From assembly GCA_030425505.1 (NCBI GenBank), contig JAUIAB010000013.1, positions 1-64,000 on the forward strand: 64,000 bases of DNA, read 5' to 3'. This document shows, one piece after another, positions 10,403 through 18,133 of the stretch. A model generated the notes under the pieces. That model searched no databases, was not told the DNA's origin, and worked only from the letters and a program-made list of their open reading frames with translations. Origin of the DNA: Bacteroidia bacterium (GTDB lineage: Bacteria > Bacteroidota > Bacteroidia > Cytophagales > Flammeovirgaceae). Numbering within the stretch: position 1 is the stretch's first letter; every line of letters starts with the position of its first letter. The position numbers were made by a program, and so were the translations under genes.

Positions 10403-11360
10403 GCTTACTTTTTCTATACTTCAGCAAGAAGTCTTCTAGCTGTTTAGCAAAAAGTATCTGCGTGGAAACTGGATATAAGAAACCTACTTTTTTAAAAGTG
10501 GATGAGTTTCTTATATAAGGATAATTATTACCTGTCCAAAGTGGAGCTGCTCTTTTTTCAACACTTAAACCTGGTTCATAAATTCCTATAGCATTTTCTC
10601 CTTGGTGAAAAACACAAAATCTACGCTTATATCTAAAACCATGATGGTTGCCAGTTATTTTATCGTAAGCTTCTTCGTACTGATACTCAATTGCAAAATT
10701 GATGGTAGAAACCTCTTCAGAAAGCAGCCATCTTTTTATTAATAATAGCTTACTTTCAGAATATTTGAGAATGAATCTACTGGTGAAATATGGGATATTT
10801 AAAAAAAGCCAAACTACATTTATTAATACTGGAATAATTAGAATTAAAATCAGACAAAAAAGAACTGTTTTATTACTTTTTAGCCAACTATTAAGCTCTC
10901 CAAAGAAAAATACTGGAGACTCAAATAAGAAAATAGGATCTTCGACGAAGAAGTCCGACACAAAAATTATTACTCCAGCTCCGACAATACAACCCATTAC
11001 CATGGCTAAAATTCTTGAAATAACACTAGCATCAAAGTAATAGTAGCCTTCATAGATAATTTCTAAAATTAACTTCTTAATACAATGATACACCAAACCT
11101 ATACCTAGAAGAAGAAAGGAAAGCTCTACATGAAAAAGAGCAATTAGCATCAAAGCTGTGTAAATAAGAATATCAATTACGAGTATGCTTTTGGTTAGTT
11201 CTGATGACTTAAATCTAAGTTTGCATATTTTTACAGGGAAGAAAAAGCTATTTTTATCCTTTGTATCTTTTTTTATCCTTCTTTTTTTTTGATACATCCA
11301 GATATTTAGGAACATTAATCCTAACCATATACCTAAGACTACAATCTTCCACGTCTCCAT
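10389..11360 (-). CDS. Integral membrane protein of unknown function
   Basis: The family was not recognised. The 323-residue protein has hydrophobic segments at about residues 4-22, 58-100, 115-135 and 165-190, then a ~130-residue soluble tail with a YKRRFCVFHQGENAIGIYEPG stretch. The N-terminus contains a lysine/arginine cluster coded by an A9 homopolymer (11282-11290). It lies 47 bases downstream of the BatA-like gene on the same strand, so it may be the last gene of that operon. It overlaps the folate gene tail to tail. Confidence 0.75.
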   Translation of the reverse strand: METWKIVVLGIWLGLMFLNIWMYQKKRRIKKDTKDKNSFFFPVKICKLRFKSSELTKSILVIDILIYTALMLIALFHVELSFLLLGIGLVYHCIKKLILEIIYEGYYYFDASVISRILAMVMGCIVGAGVIIFVSDFFVEDPIFLFESPVFFFGELNSWLKSNKTVLFCLILILIIPVLINVVWLFLNIPYFTSRFILKYSESKLLLIKRWLLSEEVSTINFAIEYQYEEAYDKITGNHHGFRYKRRFCVFHQGENAIGIYEPGLSVEKRAAPLWTGNNYPYIRNSSTFKKVGFLYPVSTQILFAKQLEDFLLKYRKSKPNLR

Positions 11361-11407
11361 TAATATTTAGAGTTATGCCTTATCATTAAAAGTTCTTTTA
11401 CGCTTAC

Positions 11408-12472
11408 CTAATCTACGAGGATATTGCTCATAAAGGTATTTTTCAGCAAAAGCCATATTAGTAAAAAGACTATTCCGTATAAGAGATATATTGGGTAAAA
11501 ATCTTTTGTATCCTTGAATCTATTTTCTTTGATCTCTGCTTTTTCATATTCATCTATTCTCTTGAAAATCATTTCTAGAGCTTTATCATTTGTTGCTCTG
11601 AAATATTCTCCCTGACCTGTTTTTGCAATTTCTCGCAAAGCTGTTTCATCAAGGCTCTGCTCTATATACCTAGTTCTTCCAAACATATCTGTTCCAAAGG
11701 GAACTTTACCTTCTTTACCCACACCGATGGTATACATTTTAATGCCATAAGCGTAAGCAAGGTTTGCCGCTGTAGTAGGATCTATAGTACCAGCTGTATT
11801 TTCTCCATCACTTAGTAGTATCAATACTTTTGATTTTGCTTCTGAATCTCTCATTCTATTGGTTCCAACAGCTAGTGCACTCCCGATTGCTGTCCCGCCT
11901 TTATCAATCATATTGAAATCAATATCATCAATCAAGTTATTTAGAAGATCGTAGTCTGTGGTTAGTGGTGCATAGGATATTGCTTCCCCAGAAAATATAA
12001 CGAGACCAATTCTGTCTTGAATTCTTCCTTCTATAAATTCTTTTGCCACTCTCTTTGCAGCTTCAAGACGGTTTGGAGTAAAGTCTTGGATTTGCATTGA
12101 CTCCGAAATATCCAGCACCAACATTATATCTATTCCTTCAGACCATTGTTCTACTTTTTCATTAGTTAATTGAGGTCTAGCCAGCGCTACTAAAAATAGC
12201 TCAACAGCTAAAAGCAAAAACAACGGCGGTATAAACCTTAGGTAAGAGAGATAGCTTGCTTTTAGATAATCTGACGGAAGAGCGACTTCGAGCTTTTGCT
12301 TTTTTCGCCAAGAAATTAACCATCTTAGTAATAAAAGAAGAGGCACTAGAACAAGTAATATTGGAATAAGGTTAAGCCCTAAAAAGCTAATCGCATTTGC
12401 CCACTCAAATTTTTCAAGCGTTTCTATTGTAAACCACTTCCAATGTATCCAGTCTTTACTAAATTCAACCAT
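11408..12472 (-). CDS. BatA-like von Willebrand factor A membrane protein
   Basis: The 354-residue inner-membrane protein has transmembrane helices at ~29-53, ~80-98 and ~331-349. Between them lies a periplasmic VWA domain with an intact metal-binding MIDAS site: DISES at 121-125, Thr194 in GGTAIGS and Asp222 in LLSDGEN. This layout matches BatA of Bacteroides aerotolerance operons, where such proteins act with a MoxR ATPase. It overlaps the upstream gene by 8 bases and is third in a DUF58, BatD-like, BatA run. No MoxR, BatB or TPR BatC gene is present here, so aerotolerance is only a family-based suggestion. Confidence 0.85.
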   Translation of the reverse strand: MVEFSKDWIHWKWFTIETLEKFEWANAISFLGLNLIPILLVLVPLLLLLRWLISWRKKQKLEVALPSDYLKASYLSYLRFIPPLFLLLAVELFLVALARPQLTNEKVEQWSEGIDIMLVLDISESMQIQDFTPNRLEAAKRVAKEFIEGRIQDRIGLVIFSGEAISYAPLTTDYDLLNNLIDDIDFNMIDKGGTAIGSALAVGTNRMRDSEAKSKVLILLSDGENTAGTIDPTTAANLAYAYGIKMYTIGVGKEGKVPFGTDMFGRTRYIEQSLDETALREIAKTGQGEYFRATNDKALEMIFKRIDEYEKAEIKENRFKDTKDFYPIYLLYGIVFLLIWLLLKNTFMSNILVD

Positions 12473-13370
12473 TTTTGATGGTGTTAATTCTCTGTTCTAC
12501 TTTTTTTTGTGCATATTCTTTCAAATAGATCAAGCTTTCTTTTACACTCTCTTCTTGAATACCTGCATAAATCGCTTTGTCTATTTCTTTTAAGGGTTTG
12601 TTTAGTTCTTGTTCCTTTGTTTTAGAAATTATCTCCTTTGAAGTAAAGGTATCCAAAGGCTCTTTGATCAATTTGCCAGTATATTTCTTCCAAAAGTTCA
12701 GTGCTTCTTCTATAGTTTCTCTATTTAATGTATTGAATATAATTTGATCGTATGCCAGTATAAATTTTTGATTTCTTTTGCGAAGTCTACTTATTATTAT
12801 ATTTCTTCTAATCTTTTTACCAAAGAGTATTAAAATTAATATTCCTAATGCTCCAATTATTGAAACAATAATTGTCAATAACTGATAGTTAAACTGGCTT
12901 TGAAGTTTAGCATATTCTACATTGGCTTTTAAAGATGGGGACTCTGGTTTTTCTACAATTAGCTTTTTTAAAAATATTATTTCTTGCTCAGGCTTTATCG
13001 TCTCAAGCTTACCATTACTTCCGTTTATAAATATAGGCAATGCATATTTTATGAGAGAGTCTAACTCAAATGTTCGAAGAGTATAAACTATACTGTCACT
13101 ACTTATTCCCTCTTTAGTTTTCGTTGAGAAGTATCTGCTACTAACGTATTCTAGTGGTGAAAAGTCAAAGGTGGAATCTGGAAAAGTAAACTCTAAGCTC
13201 GGGTCGTGTTTTATGACTAAGAAATAGTTGACAGGTTGTCCGATTTTCACACTATCTGTGAGAAATCTTCCTCGAAACTCATATACCAAGTCTCTTTCTG
13301 ATTTAGGCTCTCCTATACTCAAAAAAGCTATTAATGATAAATATATGATATGTATATATTTACTTATCAT
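12465..13370 (-). CDS. BatD/DUF4381-like secreted membrane-anchored protein
   Basis: The 301-residue protein has an N-terminal hydrophobic segment (residues 5-18) likely acting as a signal. A ~140-residue extracytoplasmic beta-rich region follows, then one strong transmembrane helix at ~163-183 (LLTIIVSIIGALGILILILF), followed by a basic, helical cytoplasmic tail. That layout and its position between DUF58 and VWA genes match the small BatD/DUF4381 component of MoxR-Bat operons. Sequence identity to a named family cannot be proven by eye. It overlaps both neighbours by a few bases, implying translational coupling. Confidence 0.65.
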   Translation of the reverse strand: MISKYIHIIYLSLIAFLSIGEPKSERDLVYEFRGRFLTDSVKIGQPVNYFLVIKHDPSLEFTFPDSTFDFSPLEYVSSRYFSTKTKEGISSDSIVYTLRTFELDSLIKYALPIFINGSNGKLETIKPEQEIIFLKKLIVEKPESPSLKANVEYAKLQSQFNYQLLTIIVSIIGALGILILILFGKKIRRNIIISRLRKRNQKFILAYDQIIFNTLNRETIEEALNFWKKYTGKLIKEPLDTFTSKEIISKTKEQELNKPLKEIDKAIYAGIQEESVKESLIYLKEYAQKKVEQRINTIKNG

Positions 13371-14239
13371 CTTCTAAGGTGATTTCTCACTTTAAATAGT
13401 TTTACCAGTTTAGGAACATAATCTTCTGCTGTATCTATGGTAATGTAATTGCTATTCGTTTTTTTAGAAATCTCTTTTAAAGCAAATTTATTTCTTTGAT
13501 AATAGTCAACTAACTTTTTTCTATAGCTTGAGGAAGAGGTATTCGCCCATACTGTTTTTTTTGTTTCATTATCATAAAGCGGTATTATTCCCAAGTCAGG
13601 GAAGTTTGTTTCTCTATTTTCTTTCAAATGAATCATTATCAAGTCATGCTTTTTTGCTAAAGACTTTAAGTTTCTCTCGTAGTATTTATCAATAAAATCA
13701 GAGATGATAACTATTATACTTTTTCTTTTAATTACGGTTTGCGCCAAAGCACAAGCTTTGTTTAGGTTTGTTTTGAGCGATTTTGTTTTTAGCGTAAATA
13801 ACCTATTAATTAGTTGATATGCATGTTTTATTCCTTTATTTGGCTTTATGTATAGTTCCTTTTGATCGCTACAGCAAAGTAATCCTACTGAGCTAGATTC
13901 TTTCACTCCCGAAAATGCCAGTACTCCGCAAATTTCTTTACCAATATCTATTTTCCGACAATCCATAGATCCTATATTTTGAGAAGCACTTACATCTAAT
14001 ATGAAAAAGATGTTTTGCTCTTTTTCTTCCTTAAAGGTTTTTATAAATGTACCATGCCCCTTTGCTGAAGTATTCCAATCTATTCTTCTTATATCATCAC
14101 CATACTGATAAGATCGTATGTCATCATGCTCTAGCCCTGATCCTTTAAAAATAGAATGAAAATCTCCATGCATCTGAGTATTGATGGCTTTTCTTATTCT
14201 AAGCTCATATTTTCTTAGTTTTTTATATATTTCTTTCAT
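13367..14239 (-). CDS. DUF58 domain protein of the MoxR-Bat type
   Basis: The 290-residue cytoplasmic protein has the DUF58 signature HDDIRSYQYGDDIRRIDWN followed by a VWA-like fold with a DVSAS motif (ILDVSAS). DUF58 proteins pair with MoxR AAA+ ATPases and VWA proteins. The frame extends to an ATG at 14260, but the ATG at 14239 is preceded by GGAGAAGA, one of the few Shine-Dalgarno-like sequences here, and starts with the family-typical MKEIYKKLRKYE. It is first of the operon that continues with the BatD-like and BatA genes. Confidence 0.85.
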   Translation of the reverse strand: MKEIYKKLRKYELRIRKAINTQMHGDFHSIFKGSGLEHDDIRSYQYGDDIRRIDWNTSAKGHGTFIKTFKEEKEQNIFFILDVSASQNIGSMDCRKIDIGKEICGVLAFSGVKESSSVGLLCCSDQKELYIKPNKGIKHAYQLINRLFTLKTKSLKTNLNKACALAQTVIKRKSIIVIISDFIDKYYERNLKSLAKKHDLIMIHLKENRETNFPDLGIIPLYDNETKKTVWANTSSSSYRKKLVDYYQRNKFALKEISKKTNSNYITIDTAEDYVPKLVKLFKVRNHLRR

Positions 14240-14386
14240 TCTTCTCCAAAAATAAAACACTCTTGATGGAAGCAGTTAGGGGTCACTCCTTTATTTAACA
14301 GTTTTTAACCCTAAAAACTACTGAGGTATAACCAGTATAGTTTAGAATAGAGTATTAATTTAGCCTTAGTATTATTAGTATTGTTA

Positions 14387-14740
14387 ATGGGCTACAGGAC
14401 TTTACTTGTTTTTATTACTTTCTTTTTTGGTTGTATTGAGGAAGAAACCACTAAAAAGGATCTGCTTAAGAGAGATCTTTTTATTCAATCTTTGGTTGAA
14501 CTTCATACTTTAGAGGCAACAATAAATGAAACATCCTTCAGCCAACAAAGTTTGACTACCGAATTTAATTCAAGAGAAAAATTAATTTTTGACTCTCTTG
14601 GTACAGACTCATTACTCTTTTATACTACTCTTGAATATTATATTAAAGAAAAGCCTGAGTATTTGGGAGCACTTTATGATACTGTTATCGCTTCACTACG
14701 TATCCGTAAAGAAAAATATAAAGAAGTCGTGAAAAAGTAA
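14387..14740 (+). CDS. DUF4296-type lipoprotein
   Basis: This small lipoprotein has 117 residues from the ATG at 14387 (a TTG at 14381 would add two). A signal peptide ends in a lipobox-like FFFGC, giving a lipidated Cys at about residue 17. The rest is charged and helical, with the FIQSLVELHTLEATI region typical of Bacteroidota DUF4296 proteins, whose function is unknown. It is transcribed divergently from the DUF58 operon and converges on the YcxB-like gene. Confidence 0.75.
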   Translation: MGYRTLLVFITFFFGCIEEETTKKDLLKRDLFIQSLVELHTLEATINETSFSQQSLTTEFNSREKLIFDSLGTDSLLFYTTLEYYIKEKPEYLGALYDTVIASLRIRKEKYKEVVKK

Positions 14741-14759
14741 GGTCTTTTCTAAGATTCAT

Positions 14760-15239
14760 CTACTTAAATAGACCTTTCCGCTTCAAAATAGTTTCGAATA
14801 CCCTCATGTCGTGTTCAGTTTTGAAAATTGTCTTAGGCAGATATATAAATTGTGCTCTTGCCAGCATCAGAAGGAAGTAGTTATTCTTTGCTTTGGCTTT
14901 TTTTATGCTTTCCCAGTTTAGGGGCATTCCTTTTTTGGTGTTGAGTTTGAGCATAACATATCTGCTATCTATTTCATAGGACATTTTTTCAAACATAAAT
15001 TTTGTTTGCTCTAATTGGGTAACTCCAGCGAATTGAATCCACCAAAATAGAAGAAATAGAATGCTTAAACTAATGGCAATCCAAAATCCCCACCAAAAGA
15101 ACGATTGCACCAAAACTCCAACTACAATAAGAGTTATAGGTATTGCCCAAAACCACCAAAAGTCTCTTAGTGCATTTTGGAATGCTACTTTAATGTACCT
15201 TGAAGTTTCCAGTTGGTATTTTTTAGTTTTAATAGTCAT
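14760..15239 (-). CDS. YcxB-like membrane protein
   Basis: The 159-residue protein has two adjacent transmembrane helices (~29-47 and ~50-68, rich in Trp and Phe). A C-terminal cytoplasmic YcxB-like domain follows, with the typical ESIKKAKAKNNYFLLMLARAQFIYLPK pattern split here around residues 110-140. The molecular role of the family is unknown. It is 14 bases downstream of nadC on the same strand and is probably co-transcribed with it. Confidence 0.7.
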   Translation of the reverse strand: MTIKTKKYQLETSRYIKVAFQNALRDFWWFWAIPITLIVVGVLVQSFFWWGFWIAISLSILFLLFWWIQFAGVTQLEQTKFMFEKMSYEIDSRYVMLKLNTKKGMPLNWESIKKAKAKNNYFLLMLARAQFIYLPKTIFKTEHDMRVFETILKRKGLFK

Positions 15240-15253
15240 TGTTTATCAAAATC

Positions 15254-16114
15254 TTAATTTAAAGATATCATACTCAAATCTAGGGCTCTGGCGGCGTAAG
15301 TTATACTCCCCATGGAAATGTAGTCTACACCTGTTTCAGCAACTTCCCTGACATTTTTAATTGTTATTCCTCCAGATGCTTCTGATTTACACTTTCCGTC
15401 AATTATAGTTACTGCTTTTTTCATTGTTACAGCATCCATATTATCTAGCATAATTATATCAACTAGGTTGGTATTAATAGCTTCTTCTACTTCTTCAAGG
15501 GTTCTTGTTTCTACCTCTATTTGTAAACTCTTCCCTTTCTTTTCCAAGTATTCTTTGCAAAGACCTACTGCTTTAGTGATTCCTCCAGCCTGATCAATGT
15601 GATTGTCTTTAAGCATTATTTTATCATATAAACCAAATCTATGGTTTTTACCACCTCCAATTTTCACTGCTAGCTTTTCTAGCAGTCTAAAGTTTGGGGT
15701 TGTTTTTCTTGTATCTAAAACTTTGCAATTTGTACCTTCCAACTGTTCAACTACTTGTCGGGTAAGAGTTGCTATGCCACTCATTCTTTGTAGGCAATTT
15801 AATACAAGCCTCTCCCCTATCAAGATAGGTTTTATTTTCCCCTGTATTCTTAATAAAGTTTCCCCTTCTTTGAAGTCTTCGCCCTCTTTTTTTTCGTAAG
15901 TAAATGTTAAGTTTCTATCTAAAGCTGCGAATATTCGTTTTGCTATATCAAGTCCAGCTAATATTCCTGAATCTTTTGAAATAATTGCAAGCTCACCAGT
16001 CTTATCAGAAGGAATTACTGCTTGGGTAGTATGATCTCCTTCTCCAACATCCTCTTTTAGAGCTTCTTGTATGAAATAGTTTATATTTTCTTCGCTAAAG
16101 AATTCCTTCGACAT
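15254..16114 (-). CDS. nadC: Nicotinate-nucleotide diphosphorylase (carboxylating), quinolinate phosphoribosyltransferase
   Basis: The enzyme converts quinolinate and PRPP to nicotinate mononucleotide, the committed step of de novo NAD synthesis (EC 2.4.2.19). With the ATG at 16114 it has 286 residues, the usual size. Visible motifs are DVGEGDHTTQAV near the N-terminus, ERLVLNCLQRMSGIAT, KVLDTRKTTPNFR (substrate-binding Arg), and MLKDNHI, IEVETRTLEE and SGGITIKN of the barrel. The open frame runs upstream to 16186 but that stretch lies inside tRNA-Pro, so the later start is right. Confidence 0.95.
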   Translation of the reverse strand: MSKEFFSEENINYFIQEALKEDVGEGDHTTQAVIPSDKTGELAIISKDSGILAGLDIAKRIFAALDRNLTFTYEKKEGEDFKEGETLLRIQGKIKPILIGERLVLNCLQRMSGIATLTRQVVEQLEGTNCKVLDTRKTTPNFRLLEKLAVKIGGGKNHRFGLYDKIMLKDNHIDQAGGITKAVGLCKEYLEKKGKSLQIEVETRTLEEVEEAINTNLVDIIMLDNMDAVTMKKAVTIIDGKCKSEASGGITIKNVREVAETGVDYISMGSITYAARALDLSMISLN

Positions 16115-16153
16115 AATTTCATTTTTTTTCTCAAAGCTGGTATACCTTTTCAG

Positions 16154-16228
16154 TCGGGGTGACTGGATTTGAACCAGCGGCCACACGCCCCCCAGACGTG
16201 TACTCTAACCGAACTGAGCTACACCCCG
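16154..16228 (-). tRNA. tRNA-Pro (anticodon GGG)
   Basis: The 75-base cloverleaf is complete: acceptor CGGGGTG pairs with CACCCCG, discriminator A, D-arm GCTC/GAGT, anticodon stem CACGT/GCGTG with loop CTGGGGG, five-base variable loop, and T-arm GCTGG-TTCAAAT-CCAGT. The anticodon GGG reads CCC and CCU. The 3' CCA is not encoded. The gene ends 40 bases before the nadC start, on the same strand. Confidence 0.95.
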
Positions 16229-16283
16229 AGAATTAAGCTGCAATTTTAAGTTTTTTTAAAACCTAAAGCAATTTAGATTTTAC

Positions 16284-17132
16284 TCAAATAGCAAAATAAA
16301 GTACTGTAGAAAAACTTATGGATACCATCATTTCAAGAAGTCCAGCCCCTATATTTTTGTCATTAGCAATTTCTTTGTTAAGATCAGATTTTGGAATAAT
16401 CAATTTATCAAAAAAGAACCGAACGAAGATCAAGTAAACTAGTATTAAAACTAAGTCTGTAGCCATTGACATAAAGCTATCTGACCATGATTCAAATTCG
16501 CCTTCGATTGCTTTCATCATTATGATACCTATGGAAATGACTCCCCCAGCTAAACCTAAGCCTGCTCCAAGATTTCCTTTTTTTATTTCGTCATGAACAG
16601 AATATGTCGTTATTTTCACATAAATCAGACCAAATAGTAGTAACCCAATTAGGCCTATGATAAAAAATATTATGGATTGCCAGGCACTTCCTCCTTCTCC
16701 ATGAATAGCTCCAGCAATTACTAATGAAGAAGCTATGTAAAAAGCAGCTTCGACTACCCCTGCACTTGTATTGTGACTTTCAACTATTTCTTTGCCTACT
16801 GAAAACTTGTAAAGCATCAATTTTTCATTAATTACTCTTGATATGTTAAGTGCAATTATTCCACCTAAACTATATCCTCCAACTACTATTAAATCATACC
16901 AAATACTTTCATGTGGTCCATCTACAGCACTTATGTATATGATTGTTACTCCAATAAAATATCCAGACAAGCTTACAGCTACTGCATTGTTATCCTTAGA
17001 GGTTAGTTCATGGTCTAATTGCAATGATGAGACCATGCCTTTTATAAGTTTAGAAACTAAGATTAGTAGTGCATAAAAAACTATTAGTATAATTGAACTT
17101 TGAATATGAGAAGGTAGTGACAATGAATCCAT
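16284..17132 (-). CDS. DUF350 family membrane protein (YjfL-like, two repeats)
   Basis: The 282-residue protein is almost entirely hydrophobic with about eight transmembrane helices. It shows two copies of the DUF350 pattern: a Gly-rich GGYSLGGIIALNISR with NTSAGVVEAAFYIASSLVIAGA, and later NLGAGLGLAGGVISIGIIM with NIGAGLLEMMVSISFS. The role is unknown. In E. coli the single-unit homologue YjfL is encoded with a PspA paralogue (YjfJ). Here a PspA gene lies 5 kb away on the same strand. The tRNA-Pro and nadC follow downstream. Confidence 0.85.
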   Translation of the reverse strand: MDSLSLPSHIQSSIILIVFYALLILVSKLIKGMVSSLQLDHELTSKDNNAVAVSLSGYFIGVTIIYISAVDGPHESIWYDLIVVGGYSLGGIIALNISRVINEKLMLYKFSVGKEIVESHNTSAGVVEAAFYIASSLVIAGAIHGEGGSAWQSIIFFIIGLIGLLLFGLIYVKITTYSVHDEIKKGNLGAGLGLAGGVISIGIIMMKAIEGEFESWSDSFMSMATDLVLILVYLIFVRFFFDKLIIPKSDLNKEIANDKNIGAGLLEMMVSISFSTVLYFAI

Positions 17133-17297
17133 TATTTGTCTTTTTTAGTTGTTATCTCAAAAATATATAATAATGTAGTAAGTTATGTGATGTTTTTATT
17201 TTAGTTCTTTTAGTTTTATGCTGTTTTTAAGTTTATTTTTGGTGCATTGAGGAATAGTTTTTGAATCTATATTCCACAGAAAGTAAATTTTTCTATT

Positions 17298-18056
17298 ATG
17301 TATTACAATATTTCTATCAAAGTATTCTTTTCTTTTTTAATCTTTCTTATTTCAAATAATGGTTTTTCACAAGGCAAATTCTCTTTTGAGATAGAAGAAC
17401 ATGATTTCGGAACTGTTGTAGAAGGGGATAAAGCAGAAAAGGTTTTCAAGTTTAAAAATGTTGGGAATGAACCAATAGTTATAAGTAATGTAAAAGCTTC
17501 ATGTGGATGTACCACCCCAGATTGGCCCAAAAATCCCATACTTCCAGGCGAAGAAAATTCTGTTAAAGCAATTTATAATAGTAAGGGTAGACCTGGAAGG
17601 TTTTTTAAAACTATCACTATTACTTCTAATGCTGAAGAAGGAATGAAACGCTTGACAATAAAAGGAAATGTCACAAAAAAGGAAGAACCTCTTAAAGAGG
17701 GTATACTTAACGTTGATATTGATGAAATTAACCTTGGTAAGGTAGAATCTGATAAACAAATTTCTAAGAAAATCACCTTGAAGAATACAGGTAAAGATCC
17801 ACTTAAAATAGTATCTGTTAAGAGTGACTGCCGATGCATTAATTATAATTTATCGTTAAATCCAATTCCGATAAGTCAGGAGGCTACTTTAGAGCTACTT
17901 ATTAAACCTAGTCTCAACAACTCTGAAAATCTTAAGGTGGAAATTACCACTGACTCCGAGCTAACAAAAAATCACACTATACAAATTGATGCGGAGATAG
18001 TAGAAAATATTAATCAAGAAAGTATAGTAAAAGAAAATAAACCAATAGGATGGTGA
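17298..18056 (+). CDS. DUF1573 domain secreted protein
   Basis: The 252-residue protein has a signal peptide (residues 1-~24, ending near NNGFSQG) and two tandem DUF1573 beta-sandwich domains (about 25-125 and 135-235). The first carries the hallmark EHDFGTVVEGDKAEKVFKFKN and the second has DEINLGKVES. The conserved CGC/CRC pairs (KASCGCTTPD and KSDCRCINYN) follow each GNxPLxI-like strand. Periplasmic proteins of this family are common in Bacteroidota; their role is not established. Confidence 0.88.
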   Translation: MYYNISIKVFFSFLIFLISNNGFSQGKFSFEIEEHDFGTVVEGDKAEKVFKFKNVGNEPIVISNVKASCGCTTPDWPKNPILPGEENSVKAIYNSKGRPGRFFKTITITSNAEEGMKRLTIKGNVTKKEEPLKEGILNVDIDEINLGKVESDKQISKKITLKNTGKDPLKIVSVKSDCRCINYNLSLNPIPISQEATLELLIKPSLNNSENLKVEITTDSELTKNHTIQIDAEIVENINQESIVKENKPIGW

Positions 18057-18133
18057 TTAGTTAGGATATAGGATTAATTTTACAAAAAATTTATACTGAT
18101 CTAAAATTATACAAGAACTTAATCTATAATTAA

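Noticed and set aside
11282-11290. A9 tract in the unknown membrane protein as a phase-variation switch
   Set aside because: Nine-base A tracts are frequent in this A+T-rich DNA (another lies in sbcC) and nothing links this gene to switching.
16115-16186. N-terminal extension of NadC
   Set aside because: The extra 24 codons overlap the tRNA-Pro gene and do not match the family; the start at 16114 gives the usual length.
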